DNA of 40,494 bases, taken from contig JAUJOK010000049.1 of NCBI GenBank assembly GCA_030447685.1, positions 1 through 40,494 of the forward strand, given 5' to 3'. Positions 10,280-19,154 of the stretch are shown here, one piece after another. A program made the position numbers and the translations under genes. Origin of the DNA: Armatimonadaceae bacterium. GTDB taxonomy: Bacteria; Armatimonadota; Armatimonadia; Armatimonadales; Armatimonadaceae. Numbering within the stretch: position 1 is the stretch's first letter; the number at the start of each line of letters is the position of its first letter. Below the pieces are notes generated by a model that did no database searches, had not been told where the DNA came from, and saw nothing but the letters and a program-made list of their open reading frames with translations.

Positions 10280-11041
10280 CTACTGGGCGGTGAACCCGCC
10301 GTCGATCATGAGTACTGCGCCGGTGAAGAAGCGCGCGTGGTCTGAGGCCAGAAACAGATAGAATTGCGCGATCTCCTCAGCCTGAGCAATGCGGCCAATG
10401 GGATGCGCCGCCTTCAGTCCTTCCAGGAATGCTTCGGGGTCGCCGGAATCCTCCGCAGACTTTCGCACCAGCGGCGTATCCACCGTACCGGGGCAGACGG
10501 CGTTGACCCGGATGTTGTCGGGGGCATAATCAATGGCCATTTGACGGGTCAGTTGCACGACGGCTCCCTTCGATGGCCCATACGCCCCCTGGCCCGGCAG
10601 ACCGACCACCGACGAGATAGAGCCAGTGTTGAGGAACAGCCCACCGCCCGTCCTTTTCATCTCCGGCACCACCACCCGGGCGGACCAGTAGATCGACTTG
10701 ACGTTGACGGTCATCACTCGGTCCCACTCCTCCGGCGTATGCTCGGCAATCTGCTTCACGTAGGAGACGGCGGCATTGTTGATCATCACATCGATCCTGC
10801 CATACGCCTCCAGCGCCGTGCGCGCGTAGGTGAGCGCCGTCTCCTCAAGCGCCACATCCCCCACCACGCAGTGAAGCCTGCCCGGATAGTCGTTCGTCAG
10901 GCCCTCCATTGCATCAGGCAGTTGTGGGTCAACGTCCACGGCGACCATCCGTGCGCCCGCCCCGAGGAACAGGCGGACGATCTCCGCCCCGATCCCGGAG
11001 GCAGCTCCGGTCACGATGACTACCTTCTCCGCTACATCCAT
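10280..11041 (-). CDS. Short-chain dehydrogenase/reductase (sugar or polyol dehydrogenase-like)
   Basis: A complete 253-residue classical SDR. It shows TGAASGIG at 11-18 for NAD(P) binding, Asp36/Asp38 after the second strand favouring NAD, NNA at 88-90, the catalytic serine in GSISS (~141-143), Tyr154 and Lys158 in YGPSK, and a C-terminal DGGFTAQ. It is cytoplasmic. It starts 17 bases after a second SDR's stop and is followed 35 bases later by the GH51 lipoprotein gene, so it belongs to the arabinofuranosidase operon. Relatives in such loci oxidise released aldoses to lactones or interconvert keto-sugars; the actual substrate is not fixed by sequence. Confidence 0.93.
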   Translation of the reverse strand: MDVAEKVVIVTGAASGIGAEIVRLFLGAGARMVAVDVDPQLPDAMEGLTNDYPGRLHCVVGDVALEETALTYARTALEAYGRIDVMINNAAVSYVKQIAEHTPEEWDRVMTVNVKSIYWSARVVVPEMKRTGGGLFLNTGSISSVVGLPGQGAYGPSKGAVVQLTRQMAIDYAPDNIRVNAVCPGTVDTPLVRKSAEDSGDPEAFLEGLKAAHPIGRIAQAEEIAQFYLFLASDHARFFTGAVLMIDGGFTAQ

Positions 11042-11057
11042 ACCGGCTCAATCCCTT

Positions 11058-11879
11058 TCACCCGTGCATTACGTATCCGCCATCGACGTTGATCGTCTGG
11101 CCGGTGACGTTCCCCGCCCGGGGCGATGCCAGGAATACCGCCATCGCCGCGATGTCCTCTGGCTCCTGCCACCGGCCAAGCGGCACCAGCCGACGGATCT
11201 TATCGTCCGCCCACTCCTCGTAGGAAAGCTGCTGCATCTCTTCGGGCTGCCGGGCGGCCCAAGCCTCATAGACCGAGCGGTTCAGGGCGGTTTTAACCAT
11301 TCCCGGACAGAGCGCGTTGACGCGCACCCCATACGGTGCCAGGTCTCGCGCGGCGCACTGGGTGAAGTTGATCAATCCCGCCTTTGAGGCGCTGTAGGGC
11401 GGGTCCGTCTGCGAGCCGATCTGCCCGGCGACCGAGGCGAGGAACAGCAATGTACCCGCGCGGCGGGCCTCGGCCATGCCCGGAGCGAAGGCGTGTGCGA
11501 CGTTGACGGCTCCGATAAGGTTGACCCGCAGCACGCGCTCCCAGTCGGCGGGGTCCAGGTTCCAAAAGGGAAAACCGAGCTTTCCGGAGCCGATGGCAGC
11601 GGCGTGGACGACATGGTCGCAGCAGCGCCCGAAGCGCTGCCGCAGCTCGGAGGCGATCTCCTGCATGGCCGCGAAGTCCGTCACGTCCGCGACATAGCCT
11701 ACAGCTCCAGCGTCGCTGCTGGCCGATTGCAGGTCCTGCGCGACCAAAGCCGTTTCGGTATCCCTGTCGACAAGAACAATGGCGGCTCCCTCGGCGCAGA
11801 ATGCGGCGGCGATGGCATGCCCCAGGCCCCGCGCGCCACCCACGACGACGGCCACCTGTCCCGCTAATTGGAGATCCAT
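11058..11879 (-). CDS. Short-chain dehydrogenase/reductase, second copy
   Basis: A complete 273-residue classical SDR, only distantly like its neighbour. GGARGLG at 14-20 replaces the usual TG(x)3GxG opening, Asp38 follows the second strand, Ser149 lies in LASVAG, the catalytic pair is Tyr162/Lys166 in YSASK, and the end is NVDGGYVMHG. The cofactor is probably NAD(H). An acidic-to-aromatic insertion (FPFWNLDPADWERV) precedes helix 5. The start ATG at 11879 follows a G-rich ribosome binding site. Upstream PhyH and downstream SDR genes lie within 40 bases, so all three are probably cotranscribed. Two SDRs side by side suggest two consecutive oxidation or reduction steps on a sugar or its acid. 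Confidence 0.92.
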   Translation of the reverse strand: MDLQLAGQVAVVVGGARGLGHAIAAAFCAEGAAIVLVDRDTETALVAQDLQSASSDAGAVGYVADVTDFAAMQEIASELRQRFGRCCDHVVHAAAIGSGKLGFPFWNLDPADWERVLRVNLIGAVNVAHAFAPGMAEARRAGTLLFLASVAGQIGSQTDPPYSASKAGLINFTQCAARDLAPYGVRVNALCPGMVKTALNRSVYEAWAARQPEEMQQLSYEEWADDKIRRLVPLGRWQEPEDIAAMAVFLASPRAGNVTGQTINVDGGYVMHG

Positions 11880-11915
11880 GGCAACAGTCCCCCCTTAATT
11901 CCCTAAGTCCACCGG

Positions 11916-12761
11916 CTATCCTTCGCGCCGCGCATACCGGTCCACTGGATCGCCTGGCTTCCAGACGGGCATCCCCTCCGGCACGGCGTAGCCGAACGCT
12001 TCGTCGTCACTCGGGTACGGGTCGGTCCTGCGCTCGTGGAGCGCATACTGGTATAGCAGGCAACGCTTCTCCAGCACCTCGCGCGCAAACCAGTTGTACC
12101 TCTCGTTCCAGCTCGTGGCGCGGCTGTCGAAGTAGATGACGCGCCGCAGCGCGCCGCTCCGGTTGACGGCGCTGCCGTGGAGCACCTTTACGTGGTGCAG
12201 CAGGACATCGCCGGGTTCCACCTCTGCGGGAACGGCCCCGGGCAGGTCGAAGTCGCGCCGCCCGCGCTCGGCCCACTGATCGGCCTTTTGCTGATCCCAT
12301 CGGTGACTGCCCGGCACGACCCAGACACAGGAGTTCTCGACAGTGGAGCGGTCGGGGTAGATGTCGATGTTGAACACCCGCTCCTCCCCGATGATAGATT
12401 GGTCGTCCCGGTGCCAGGGGACCGAAGAGCCATTGCCCGGCAGCTTAAAGACCAGCGCCTCCCACAGCGGCACGAAGTCGGCTCCGACCATGCGCGTCAG
12501 CAAGTCGCCCACAAATGGGTGGGCCAGCAGCCGCAGCGAAAAGCTATTGGGGTTGGAGTGCAGGTAGGTCAGATAGAAGGGGATGCCTTCCGGCCCCTGG
12601 TCGCACCTGGCGCTTGCGGGGCCGCCGGCGAGCACATCGTCGATCAGCCGCTGCGATTCGGACTGGACGTGGGCCAGCTCGTCCGTATGCAGCACTTTTG
12701 GGCAGATGACGTAGCCGTTCTCATCAAAGAAGGCGATCTCTTCGTCGGTGATCTTGCGCAT
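11916..12761 (-). CDS. PhyH-family (phytanoyl-CoA dioxygenase-like) Fe(II)/2-oxoglutarate oxygenase
   Basis: 281 residues with a start ATG at 12761 after AAGGAAG. It has the double-stranded beta-helix iron triad His117-x-Asp119 in PWHRDDQS and distal His195 in VLHGSAV, with Arg206/Arg207 positioned to hold 2-oxoglutarate; VVPGSHRWD is the usual loop between them. The N-terminus (FFDENGYVICPKVL) is the family opening. Such proteins hydroxylate small substrates in the cytoplasm, but most Planctomycetota and Armatimonadota members have no known substrate. It is placed inside the arabinofuranosidase cluster, 37 bases upstream of an SDR. A second, diverged PhyH gene lies at 26.1 kb. Confidence 0.9.
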   Translation of the reverse strand: MRKITDEEIAFFDENGYVICPKVLHTDELAHVQSESQRLIDDVLAGGPASARCDQGPEGIPFYLTYLHSNPNSFSLRLLAHPFVGDLLTRMVGADFVPLWEALVFKLPGNGSSVPWHRDDQSIIGEERVFNIDIYPDRSTVENSCVWVVPGSHRWDQQKADQWAERGRRDFDLPGAVPAEVEPGDVLLHHVKVLHGSAVNRSGALRRVIYFDSRATSWNERYNWFAREVLEKRCLLYQYALHERRTDPYPSDDEAFGYAVPEGMPVWKPGDPVDRYARREG

Positions 12762-12896
12762 GCTTGCTTCCTTACTTCGTGGTCTGGATTCGGCGGGAAC
12801 GGTGCGTCCCAGAACGTGGGTTGCCCCACGACCACGGCGATACGTCCAGCTGATCGGCCGTCCATTACGAGCGATAGCTCCCAGGCTGCTCTTCTC

Positions 12897-14507
12897 TCAG
12901 GCGAGACGGATGTCCAGCCGCGTGACGGATGCGGGCTCCAGCAGGCACCGTAGTGTCGGGCCGCGCAAATCGGTTGCTGAAGTCTTTGGCATGACCTCGC
13001 CCGGACGCTCGAAGGTGTTGTGGGCGCTCAGGGCCGTGTGCGTTAGGACAGTCTTTCGGACTCCTTCCGCCATGCCGCCGCGAAGCTGCAGGGCGACCTC
13101 CGCCGGTTCAGCAGCATGAGAATGGACCAGCGTCACCGTCAGGTTCTTTCCGCTAAGCGAGGCGGAGCCCGCCACGCGGAAGATCCGCTGCTCACGTCCG
13201 GCAGCCTGGAAGGCGATGTCCGGTGCCTGGACATTCATACGGATGGACTTTGCCCCGTGGTGGGGCCGGTACATCTCAAAGACATGGAAGTTCGGGGTCG
13301 CGACGAACCTGTCGCCGTCGGCCAGGAACAGCGAATGCAGGTTGTTGACCAGTTGGGCGACATTTGCCATGTCCACCTTCTCGGCATGCCGGTTGAAGGT
13401 GTCGAGCGTCAGCGCCGCCACCAGCGCATCACGCAGACTGCCCATCTGCTCAAAGAGATGGCGCGGGTTGATCTCGGTCCCCTCCGGGTGCCAATTACCC
13501 CATTCGTCGATGATGAGCTTCACCTTGTGCTCCGGGTCAAACTCGCCCAGGGCAGCCCACTGGTCGGCGATCAGCTTTTCCATCTGGTTCGCCTTGTGGA
13601 GCATCTCGTACCACTGATCGCGCGAGAACTTCAGCGCATGTCCCGTCGTGCCCGCGTAGTAATGCGGCGACCAGCCGTGCAGGGGGGCCCGCGCGTAATC
13701 TGTCCACTTCTTGAAGAATCGGCGGGTCCAGTCCACGTCGTTTCCGTTGGGGCCGGCAGCGATCAGGTACAGGGGTACGCCGTAGCCGGGCACCCACTCG
13801 GTGAACTTGCGGTACTCCGTGCAGTAGTCCTCCGGTGTAAACTTGCCGCCGCAGCCCCAGCTCTCGTTGCCGACACCCCAATAGCGGATACCAAACGGCT
13901 CCCGGTCGCCGTTCGCGACCCGCTCGTCCGCCAGCGTGGTCCGGCCCGCCGGGGCGTTGCAGTACTCGACCCACTGCTGGAACTCCTCGACCGTGCCCGC
14001 GCCGACGTTGGCGGCGAAGTAGGGTTCCACGTCGCAGAGGCGGCAGAATCGGATGAACTCATGGGTGCCGAAGTGGTTTGGCTCGGTCTCCTCGCGCCAT
14101 CGTCCAAAGCGGCGCGGGCGCTTCTCGCGCGGGCCGATCCCATCGCGCCAGTGGTACCTATCCGCGAAGCAGCCGCCCGGCCAGCGGACGACAACACGGC
14201 CAAGTCGGCGGACATGTTCGATCAGGTCCTTGCGAATACCGTCCACATTGGCGATCTTTGAGTCGCGGCCGACCCAGATGCCGTCATAGATGACGCCGCC
14301 GATGTGCTCAGCAAACTGGCTGTATATAGCGGGACTGATGGTGCCGATGGGCGGCTCGTTGAGGAGCACGGTGACGCCTGTGTGCTCTATGCCTGCCGCT
14401 GTCGCCGCTCCGCCGCCGCGAATCGAGCGCGGCCATCCCAGATGGCCCGCCGTGACTCCTACGGTGACGGCTTGAGCCACCTGCTTCAACGCGGTCCTTC
14501 GATTCAT
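12897..14507 (-). CDS. GH51-like alpha-L-arabinofuranosidase, exported
   Basis: I place the start at ATG 14507, not at an upstream in-frame codon, because GGGAGAG lies six bases before it and the resulting N-terminus MNRRTALKQ plus a hydrophobic AVTVGVTAG stretch resembles a Tat-type signal. The 536-residue product has the GH51 order: SQFAEHIGGVIYDGIWVG, RWPGGCFADRYHWRDGIGP, EPNHFGTHEF, acid/base Glu215 in GVGNESWG, nucleophile Glu335 in IIDEWGNWH, then a C-terminal beta domain. It probably cleaves arabinofuranosyl side chains after export. It is intact. It shares motif order with the 8.1-10.2 kb GH51 gene but is clearly a different subtype, lacking the extra binding region. Confidence 0.93.
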   Translation of the reverse strand: MNRRTALKQVAQAVTVGVTAGHLGWPRSIRGGGAATAAGIEHTGVTVLLNEPPIGTISPAIYSQFAEHIGGVIYDGIWVGRDSKIANVDGIRKDLIEHVRRLGRVVVRWPGGCFADRYHWRDGIGPREKRPRRFGRWREETEPNHFGTHEFIRFCRLCDVEPYFAANVGAGTVEEFQQWVEYCNAPAGRTTLADERVANGDREPFGIRYWGVGNESWGCGGKFTPEDYCTEYRKFTEWVPGYGVPLYLIAAGPNGNDVDWTRRFFKKWTDYARAPLHGWSPHYYAGTTGHALKFSRDQWYEMLHKANQMEKLIADQWAALGEFDPEHKVKLIIDEWGNWHPEGTEINPRHLFEQMGSLRDALVAALTLDTFNRHAEKVDMANVAQLVNNLHSLFLADGDRFVATPNFHVFEMYRPHHGAKSIRMNVQAPDIAFQAAGREQRIFRVAGSASLSGKNLTVTLVHSHAAEPAEVALQLRGGMAEGVRKTVLTHTALSAHNTFERPGEVMPKTSATDLRGPTLRCLLEPASVTRLDIRLA

Positions 14508-14619
14508 TTCAACTCTCCCATCGCTTTTGCCCAGACTTCTGCGGGGATCACAACCGACCATGAGGGCTGCTCCCTGTTCGTCCCCCTGACAAATAACACC
14601 ACCAGCGATCGCTTCCCCG

Positions 14620-15774
14620 CTATTTTTGCTCCTGCTTTTCCGGGATCAGCCGCAGAATCTGGTCATACTCCGGCCGTGGCCTACCCTCGGGGGGATCATG
14701 TTGGGACGTGGAAAAGTAGATCGTGCCGTCGGGAGCTTCCGTGACCTCGCGAATCCTGCCGTACTTTTTTTCAAGCAGCCGCTCCTGGCTCACGACGCGC
14801 TTGCCGACAAGCTGGACCCGCAGAATGCACTCGCCGCGCAGGCAGCCCACAAGGAAGTTTCCCCGGAACTGCGGGAAGGCCGAGCCGCGATAAAACATGC
14901 CGCTCGCCGGGGCAATGGAGGGAGTGTACTCCAGAAGCGGCGATTCCATCCCCGGGCGCGACAACTGGTGGCGGGCCACCGGCCAGCCGTAGTTCCCGCC
15001 GCGCTCGACGATGTTGACCTCGTCGCCGCCATTGGGGCCGTGCTCCGACTGGAACATCCGACCCGTGCGGGGCTGCCAGTCCAGCCCTTGCGCGTTCCGG
15101 TGGCCATAGGACCAGATCTCGGGACGCGCTCCCGTTCGTCCGGTGAAGGGGTTGTCCTTCGGCACGGTCCCATCCTCGTTCAGGCGCAGCGTCTTTCCCG
15201 CCAGAGAATCCAGCCGCTGCGCCAGTTCTGGCCGGTCAGCGTCGCCGGTTGTAATGTAGAGTTTGCCGTCCGGGCCGAACCTGAGGCGGCATCCCGCGTG
15301 ATTCGTCGCTGCCGGGATCTTTTCCATGATGACCGTGCGCTCGGCAAGACCGCCGCCGCGCGTCTCTCGGTATCGCACCACGCGCACCCGTTGTCCGCCC
15401 CCTTCTCGGTATGCATACGCCAGATACAGCCAGTGGTTTCTTTGGAATTGGGGGTGCAGGGTTATACCCATCAGACCCAGCTTGAGCGTGGTATCCACGT
15501 CCGCAAGCGTCAGTAACGGCTCTTCGCGCAGCTTGCCTTTCTCGATCACGCGCACCCGACCAGGTCTCTCGGCAAAGAGCAGGCGCCCGTCGGGCGTGAA
15601 AAGAATAGACCAGGGAACCCGAAGATTCGTCGCCACCACCTCGACACGAAACGGCGCGGCACTACCCGCTGTGGTTTGGCCACTGCCTGCCTCTTTGCCA
15701 CAGGCTGCCCCTATAGATAAAACCACGCCTCCAGCCAGCACGCCGCACGCCGCGCCGAAAAATGATAATTTCAT
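14620..15774 (-). CDS. PQQ-dependent sugar dehydrogenase-like lipoprotein
   Basis: 384 residues from ATG 15774, chosen because GGGAG precedes it and because the protein then opens with a lipoprotein signal ending in SIGAAC. The six-bladed propeller family markers are clear: LRVPWSILFTPDGRLLFAERPG, LGLMGITLHPQF, the catalytic-region His in ATNHAGCRLRFGPDGKLYI, GDADRPELAQ, YGHRNAQGLDW, and SEHGPNGGDEVN. These match soluble glucose/sorbosone (aldose) dehydrogenases that use PQQ and calcium in the periplasm. Its ATG overlaps the TGA of a short GH172-like fragment as ATGA. It probably oxidises sugars freed by the neighbouring glycosidases. No PQQ biosynthesis gene is in the window. Confidence 0.92.
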   Translation of the reverse strand: MKLSFFGAACGVLAGGVVLSIGAACGKEAGSGQTTAGSAAPFRVEVVATNLRVPWSILFTPDGRLLFAERPGRVRVIEKGKLREEPLLTLADVDTTLKLGLMGITLHPQFQRNHWLYLAYAYREGGGQRVRVVRYRETRGGGLAERTVIMEKIPAATNHAGCRLRFGPDGKLYITTGDADRPELAQRLDSLAGKTLRLNEDGTVPKDNPFTGRTGARPEIWSYGHRNAQGLDWQPRTGRMFQSEHGPNGGDEVNIVERGGNYGWPVARHQLSRPGMESPLLEYTPSIAPASGMFYRGSAFPQFRGNFLVGCLRGECILRVQLVGKRVVSQERLLEKKYGRIREVTEAPDGTIYFSTSQHDPPEGRPRPEYDQILRLIPEKQEQK

Positions 15775-16097
15775 AAGAATCTCCCATTGCGGGATTGAGC
15801 AGCGAGCTCCGTGATGTAAAAATAGGTGATCTTCCACGGCCCCTGGAGATTGGCGATCTCCACGGCTTTGCCTTTGGGGATAACAAAGCGTCGGTATTGG
15901 ACGTGGCTGTCGGAAAGGCGATGGATATCTTGTGTCTGGGCTCCCGCCGGATTGGCGAACAGGACGAGAAGCCAGGCCGCCATTGTCCAAAATACCGTTG
16001 CATTCAGGCCAACGCTGGCCCGGCGTAACTTGACCGGGATGCTGCCCACAGCATCCGCAGACGCGTCAGTCCGTTCTTCCTTGGTCTTCTGCTGCAT
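15771..16097 (-). CDS. Truncated DUF2961/GH172-like N-terminal protein with signal segment
   Basis: About 108 residues. The ATG at 16097 overlaps the upstream stop as TGATG; an ATG six bases earlier is an alternative. A positively charged N-terminus is followed by a hydrophobic segment (FWTMAAWLLVLFANPAGA) ending in a signal-peptidase-like site. The rest (HVQYRRFVIPKGKAVEIANL followed by QGPWKITYFYIT) looks like the opening strands of DUF2961 proteins, equivalent to the VKAGQTVTLAEIAGPGCINQ stretch of the intact copy near 20.0 kb. It then ends after 13 residues, with TGA overlapping the PQQ dehydrogenase ATG. It may be a deletion product of a third family member, or a small secreted protein retained for coupling. 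Confidence 0.6.
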   Translation of the reverse strand: MQQKTKEERTDASADAVGSIPVKLRRASVGLNATVFWTMAAWLLVLFANPAGAQTQDIHRLSDSHVQYRRFVIPKGKAVEIANLQGPWKITYFYITELAAQSRNGRFL

Positions 16098-17152
16098 CAC
16101 CATTCATAGACCCAGGTGTAACTGCTCATGACAGTGTCACCCGGCGCGCCCCACAGGGGCCGATCTTCCTTGGTCCAGAACGCCGTCTCGCCGTTGCGCC
16201 AGACGAAGCGCAGCCCCTTCTTGAACAAGAGGGGGTCCTCCTCGTGAAAACGGTAGCCGGAGAACGAAGCGTTCTTCGCATCCAGGTGCGTGCATCCGCC
16301 CACCGGCGTATGAAAGATACCGCGATTGAAGTAATAGGTCCCCAGGAAATAGTCCTCCGTGCCCGATGAGACCAACTGAGGCTCCTTCGCCCCGTCAATA
16401 TACGCTCGAAGAACGGCCTCCAGATAGGTCAGGTTGGTACTCTTAGCGGCGAGCGTCACCTGGTACAGCGCGCCAGCTTTAGGGCTGTTGCACAGTTCAA
16501 CCATCTCAAAGGGTTTAACCGTGTGGTTGTCCCGCTTGTACAGGCGCAGCCGCGCACTGTCCGGCAGGCGGATGTTGCCCAGATAAACCGGAAGGTTCTC
16601 CACGCCCCGGAAGATCCACCAGAATTCCGGGTCGCCCTGGATGCCTTCGTTCTGGGCGGTGATGCGGATGCTCCTGCCGAAGGGGATCTTGTACGTGTTA
16701 TACAGGCCGCTGGGATGCCCGGTCTTGCCCAGTCGCTGGGTTCCCCACGGCGCTGCGGGGTCGCCGAAGCCGATGCCGTGGCCCATGAACAGCTCCATAT
16801 CAATCGACGGCTTTTGCTCGCCATCGATGTAGAAGCGGATGCGGGTTTTGTCGTAGCCAGGCCAGTCCCCGCCGAACCACATGTGCGTGATGCAGCCGCG
16901 GCCCTGGTAGCGATATAGCTCCGCCTCGCGCCCGCCCGCCAGCACCCTCTGCGCCTTGCCCATCGTCCCGATGGACTTCAGGTCCGCGACCGACACGCCG
17001 CCGGAAGCGGCTTGTGGTGTCAGGTTTTTCATGGCAATACCCGCTTTTTTCGCCCCGGCACCCGTGTCCTGACTCCATGCGGCGTGGATCATCGCCAGGA
17101 GCAAAACCAGCGTAATTCCCATCACACGCACCACGATTACAGAACGTTTCAT
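16097..17152 (-). CDS. DUF2961/GH172-like secreted protein
   Basis: 351 residues from ATG 17152 (MKRSVIVVRVMG), with a signal peptide ending near AAWSQ. It has the DUF2961 signatures GRGCITHMWFGGDWPGYDKT, RFYIDGEQKPSI, a mid-protein SPKAGALYQVTL, and the hallmark SSGTEDYFLGTYYF followed by GCTHLD. DUF2961 proteins are now grouped in GH172, which contains difructose-anhydride-acting and D-arabinofuranosidase enzymes; this is family knowledge, not shown here. In an operon with two GH51 enzymes, a furanoside substrate is a reasonable inference. It is followed without a gap by the short GH172-like fragment and preceded 34 bases upstream by the sugar-binding lipoprotein gene. Confidence 0.85.
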   Translation of the reverse strand: MKRSVIVVRVMGITLVLLLAMIHAAWSQDTGAGAKKAGIAMKNLTPQAASGGVSVADLKSIGTMGKAQRVLAGGREAELYRYQGRGCITHMWFGGDWPGYDKTRIRFYIDGEQKPSIDMELFMGHGIGFGDPAAPWGTQRLGKTGHPSGLYNTYKIPFGRSIRITAQNEGIQGDPEFWWIFRGVENLPVYLGNIRLPDSARLRLYKRDNHTVKPFEMVELCNSPKAGALYQVTLAAKSTNLTYLEAVLRAYIDGAKEPQLVSSGTEDYFLGTYYFNRGIFHTPVGGCTHLDAKNASFSGYRFHEEDPLLFKKGLRFVWRNGETAFWTKEDRPLWGAPGDTVMSSYTWVYEW

Positions 17153-17186
17153 CAGGTTCCCTCGGCAGTCGAGGATTCGCATGGAT

Positions 17187-18233
17187 TCACTTGCCCCCGT
17201 ATCGCTGATACACCTGCGCTGCGTTCTCTTTGGTCACCTCTTCGGTATCGAGAACCACGGATCGGGGCGGCTTCTGCCCATCCCTGAGGATCTTGAGCGC
17301 CCACTCTATAGCCTGCGCGCCGCCGGTCGGGTAGACGTAGGTCACGCCCAGTCGTCCCTCGGCGACCGATTTCAGGCCGCCATCGGGCGTGGGCAGCCCA
17401 TCGACGCCGATGAACAGCATCTTGCCCCGATCCAGGCGCGCGTTCTGAGCCGAGATGATCGCCGCCTCACCCATCGGGTCGTTCTGTGCATAGACCACGT
17501 TCACATTCGGGTTGGCCTGCAGCATCGCCTGCGACACCGAGATCGCCTTTTCGCGCAGCCAGTCCGCGTTCTGTTGAGCGACGATCTTGACGTTGGGGTT
17601 CCCCTTGATCCCGTCGCGGAAGCCGTCTCCGCGCTCCTTCGTCCCGGACGTCCCCTCCAGGCCACGGATCTCGATGACGGTGCAGGACGTGTGACGGCTG
17701 TCCTTGCACCACTTTGCCGCGTACTCGCCCGCCTTCCTGCCGATTTCCACGTTGTCCGCCCCGATGTGCATCGTGTACTTCTCACCCATGACTTTGCGGT
17801 CGAGCAGGATGACAGGGATGCCCTTATCGTAAACCTTGGCGACCACGTCCGTCAGCGGCGCGGCTTCGTTGGGAGAGATGATGAGCAGATCGATCCCCTG
17901 CTGGAGGAAGTTCTCCACGTCGGCGACCTGTTTGGCGTTGTTCTGGGCGGCATCGGCGAAGACGACCTTCAGTTCCGGGTGCTTTACGGCGGCGGCGGCT
18001 ATCTGATCGTTCATCGCCTGACGCCACGGCTCGCCCTTGTTCGCCTGCGACATGCCAATCAGATACTCGCGTTTCTTTTGCGCCGGATCGCCTGCGCTGC
18101 CCATCGGCGCTGCTGGCAGTGTGCCACCGCCACTGCTGCTCTGACGTGTCTGCTGATTACAACCGGCCAAGACAACGCCGAGAACCAGCAGGCTGCTTAT
18201 CCGCATAATCGTGCGCCGATATTCAAGTACCAT
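17187..18233 (-). CDS. Sugar ABC transporter substrate-binding lipoprotein (RbsB/YtfQ-like)
   Basis: 348 residues. The start ATG at 18233 is nine bases after AGGAG; an in-frame ATG at 18206 is less well placed. A lipobox LVLGVVLAGC puts Cys25 at the membrane anchor. It is a periplasmic-binding-protein type I fold: EYLIGMSQANKGEPWRQAMN, VENFLQQGIDLLIISPNE, KGIPVILLDRKV, IGADNVEIGRKAGEYA, RGLEGTSGTKERGDGF, VYAQNDPMGEAAI, FIGVDGLPTPDGG. This resembles ribose, galactofuranose and xylose binders. Its frame is open upstream into the preceding epimerase-like gene, an artefact of a frameshift there. No permease or ATPase gene accompanies it in the window, so transporter partners must be elsewhere. 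Confidence 0.92.
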   Translation of the reverse strand: MVLEYRRTIMRISSLLVLGVVLAGCNQQTRQSSSGGGTLPAAPMGSAGDPAQKKREYLIGMSQANKGEPWRQAMNDQIAAAAVKHPELKVVFADAAQNNAKQVADVENFLQQGIDLLIISPNEAAPLTDVVAKVYDKGIPVILLDRKVMGEKYTMHIGADNVEIGRKAGEYAAKWCKDSRHTSCTVIEIRGLEGTSGTKERGDGFRDGIKGNPNVKIVAQQNADWLREKAISVSQAMLQANPNVNVVYAQNDPMGEAAIISAQNARLDRGKMLFIGVDGLPTPDGGLKSVAEGRLGVTYVYPTGGAQAIEWALKILRDGQKPPRSVVLDTEEVTKENAAQVYQRYGGK

Positions 18234-18286
18234 CGAAATAGTCTCCTCAAGAATTGGCCCTGCTGCAAAGCCCTTTTCAAGCCATG

Positions 18287-19137
18287 TCAGGACAGGCCGG
18301 CCTGCTGCGCGCCTGCCCGCAGGAACGCCAGCCCCTCCCTTGCCAGCACGCCCGGCGGCTGGTTCGGGGAGACGCCACAGGCAGGTCGCAGCGACCAGAT
18401 CGGGGTTGATGGCCGCGAAGGATTCGAGCACCAGCGGGCCGGCGTAGTGCGCTGCCGCCAGTCCCGCGAACACCTCATCCCAGTTCACCGTGCCGCTGCC
18501 GACCAGCCCGCGATGGCTCTCGCTCATGTGGATGTAGCCCAGCACATCGGCGACGTCGGCAAGCGGCTTGCGAAAACCTTCCTCCTCGATGTTCATGTGG
18601 TACGTATCCGCGTGCAACTCGATGTTGTCCGCGCCGATCTCCTGAATGGCGGCCCTGCCATCGGCCAGCGTGTTGTACAGGTAGGTCTCGTAGCGGTTGC
18701 AGACTTCGAGGTCCCAGGCGCATGCCGCGCCGCTTCGCCTCGTCCGCCACCTCGCGCAGCGTGTCCACGACGACGTCGCGTTCCTGATCCGTGGGCGGCT
18801 TTCCGGTCAAGTGGCCCAGCTGGTAGGCGAGGGCAGCCGCACGGGTAGTCGCCCTCGACAGCCTCCAGTTGGTCGAGCGCGTCCAGCAAGAACCGCTTCG
18901 CTGTTTCAGGGTGCTCCGGCATATGCGCCCCGCGCGCAGCACGAGCGAGGCAGTCGCACCGATCCCTGCCGCGCGCAGGGCCTTCTTGTGGCTCGCGGCA
19001 TCGAAATCGCGCGGCCTGAGCAGCGGGATTTCCAGGAAATCGAATCCCATTTCGGCGGCCTGCCGGATCGCGTGGTTTTCCTTTTTCCGTTGTCCATTCA
19101 TCGATCCACAGAAGGCGTGCGCGCCAAAGCTGGGCAT
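18287..19137 (-). pseudogene. Sugar 3-epimerase/xylose-isomerase-like TIM-barrel protein, frameshifted
   Basis: The start ATG at 19137 follows AAAGGAGA at good spacing. The reconstructed ~283-residue protein has the D-tagatose/psicose 3-epimerase-like order: MPSFGAHAFCGSMNG, AAEMGFDFLEIPLLRP, FLLDALDQLEAVEGDYP, YQLGHLTGKPPTDQERDVV, LEVCNRYETYLYNTLADGR (metal/catalytic Glu), LHADTYHMNIEEEGF (Asp-x-x-His), YIHMSESHRG, NWDEVFAGL, GPLVLESF, ending EGLAFLRAGAQQAGLS and stop at 18287. Four single-base breaks lie near 18935, 18840, 18725 and 18360. The enzymes interconvert ketoses in the cytoplasm using a divalent metal. It sits 18 bases after the GH172-like gene and upstream of the sugar-binding protein. 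Confidence 0.82.
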
Positions 19138-19154
19138 GACAGGGTCTCCTTTGA

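Noticed and set aside
12897-14561. An 18-residue N-terminal extension of the intact GH51 protein.
   Set aside because: The extension lacks a ribosome binding site and would bury the Arg-Arg export signal; ATG 14507 has GGGAGAG at the right distance.
17187-18617. A single - strand frame that would fuse an epimerase C-terminus to the sugar-binding protein.
   Set aside because: It arises from a frameshift near 18360; the binding protein has its own AGGAG, ATG and lipobox, and the epimerase ends in another frame at 18287.
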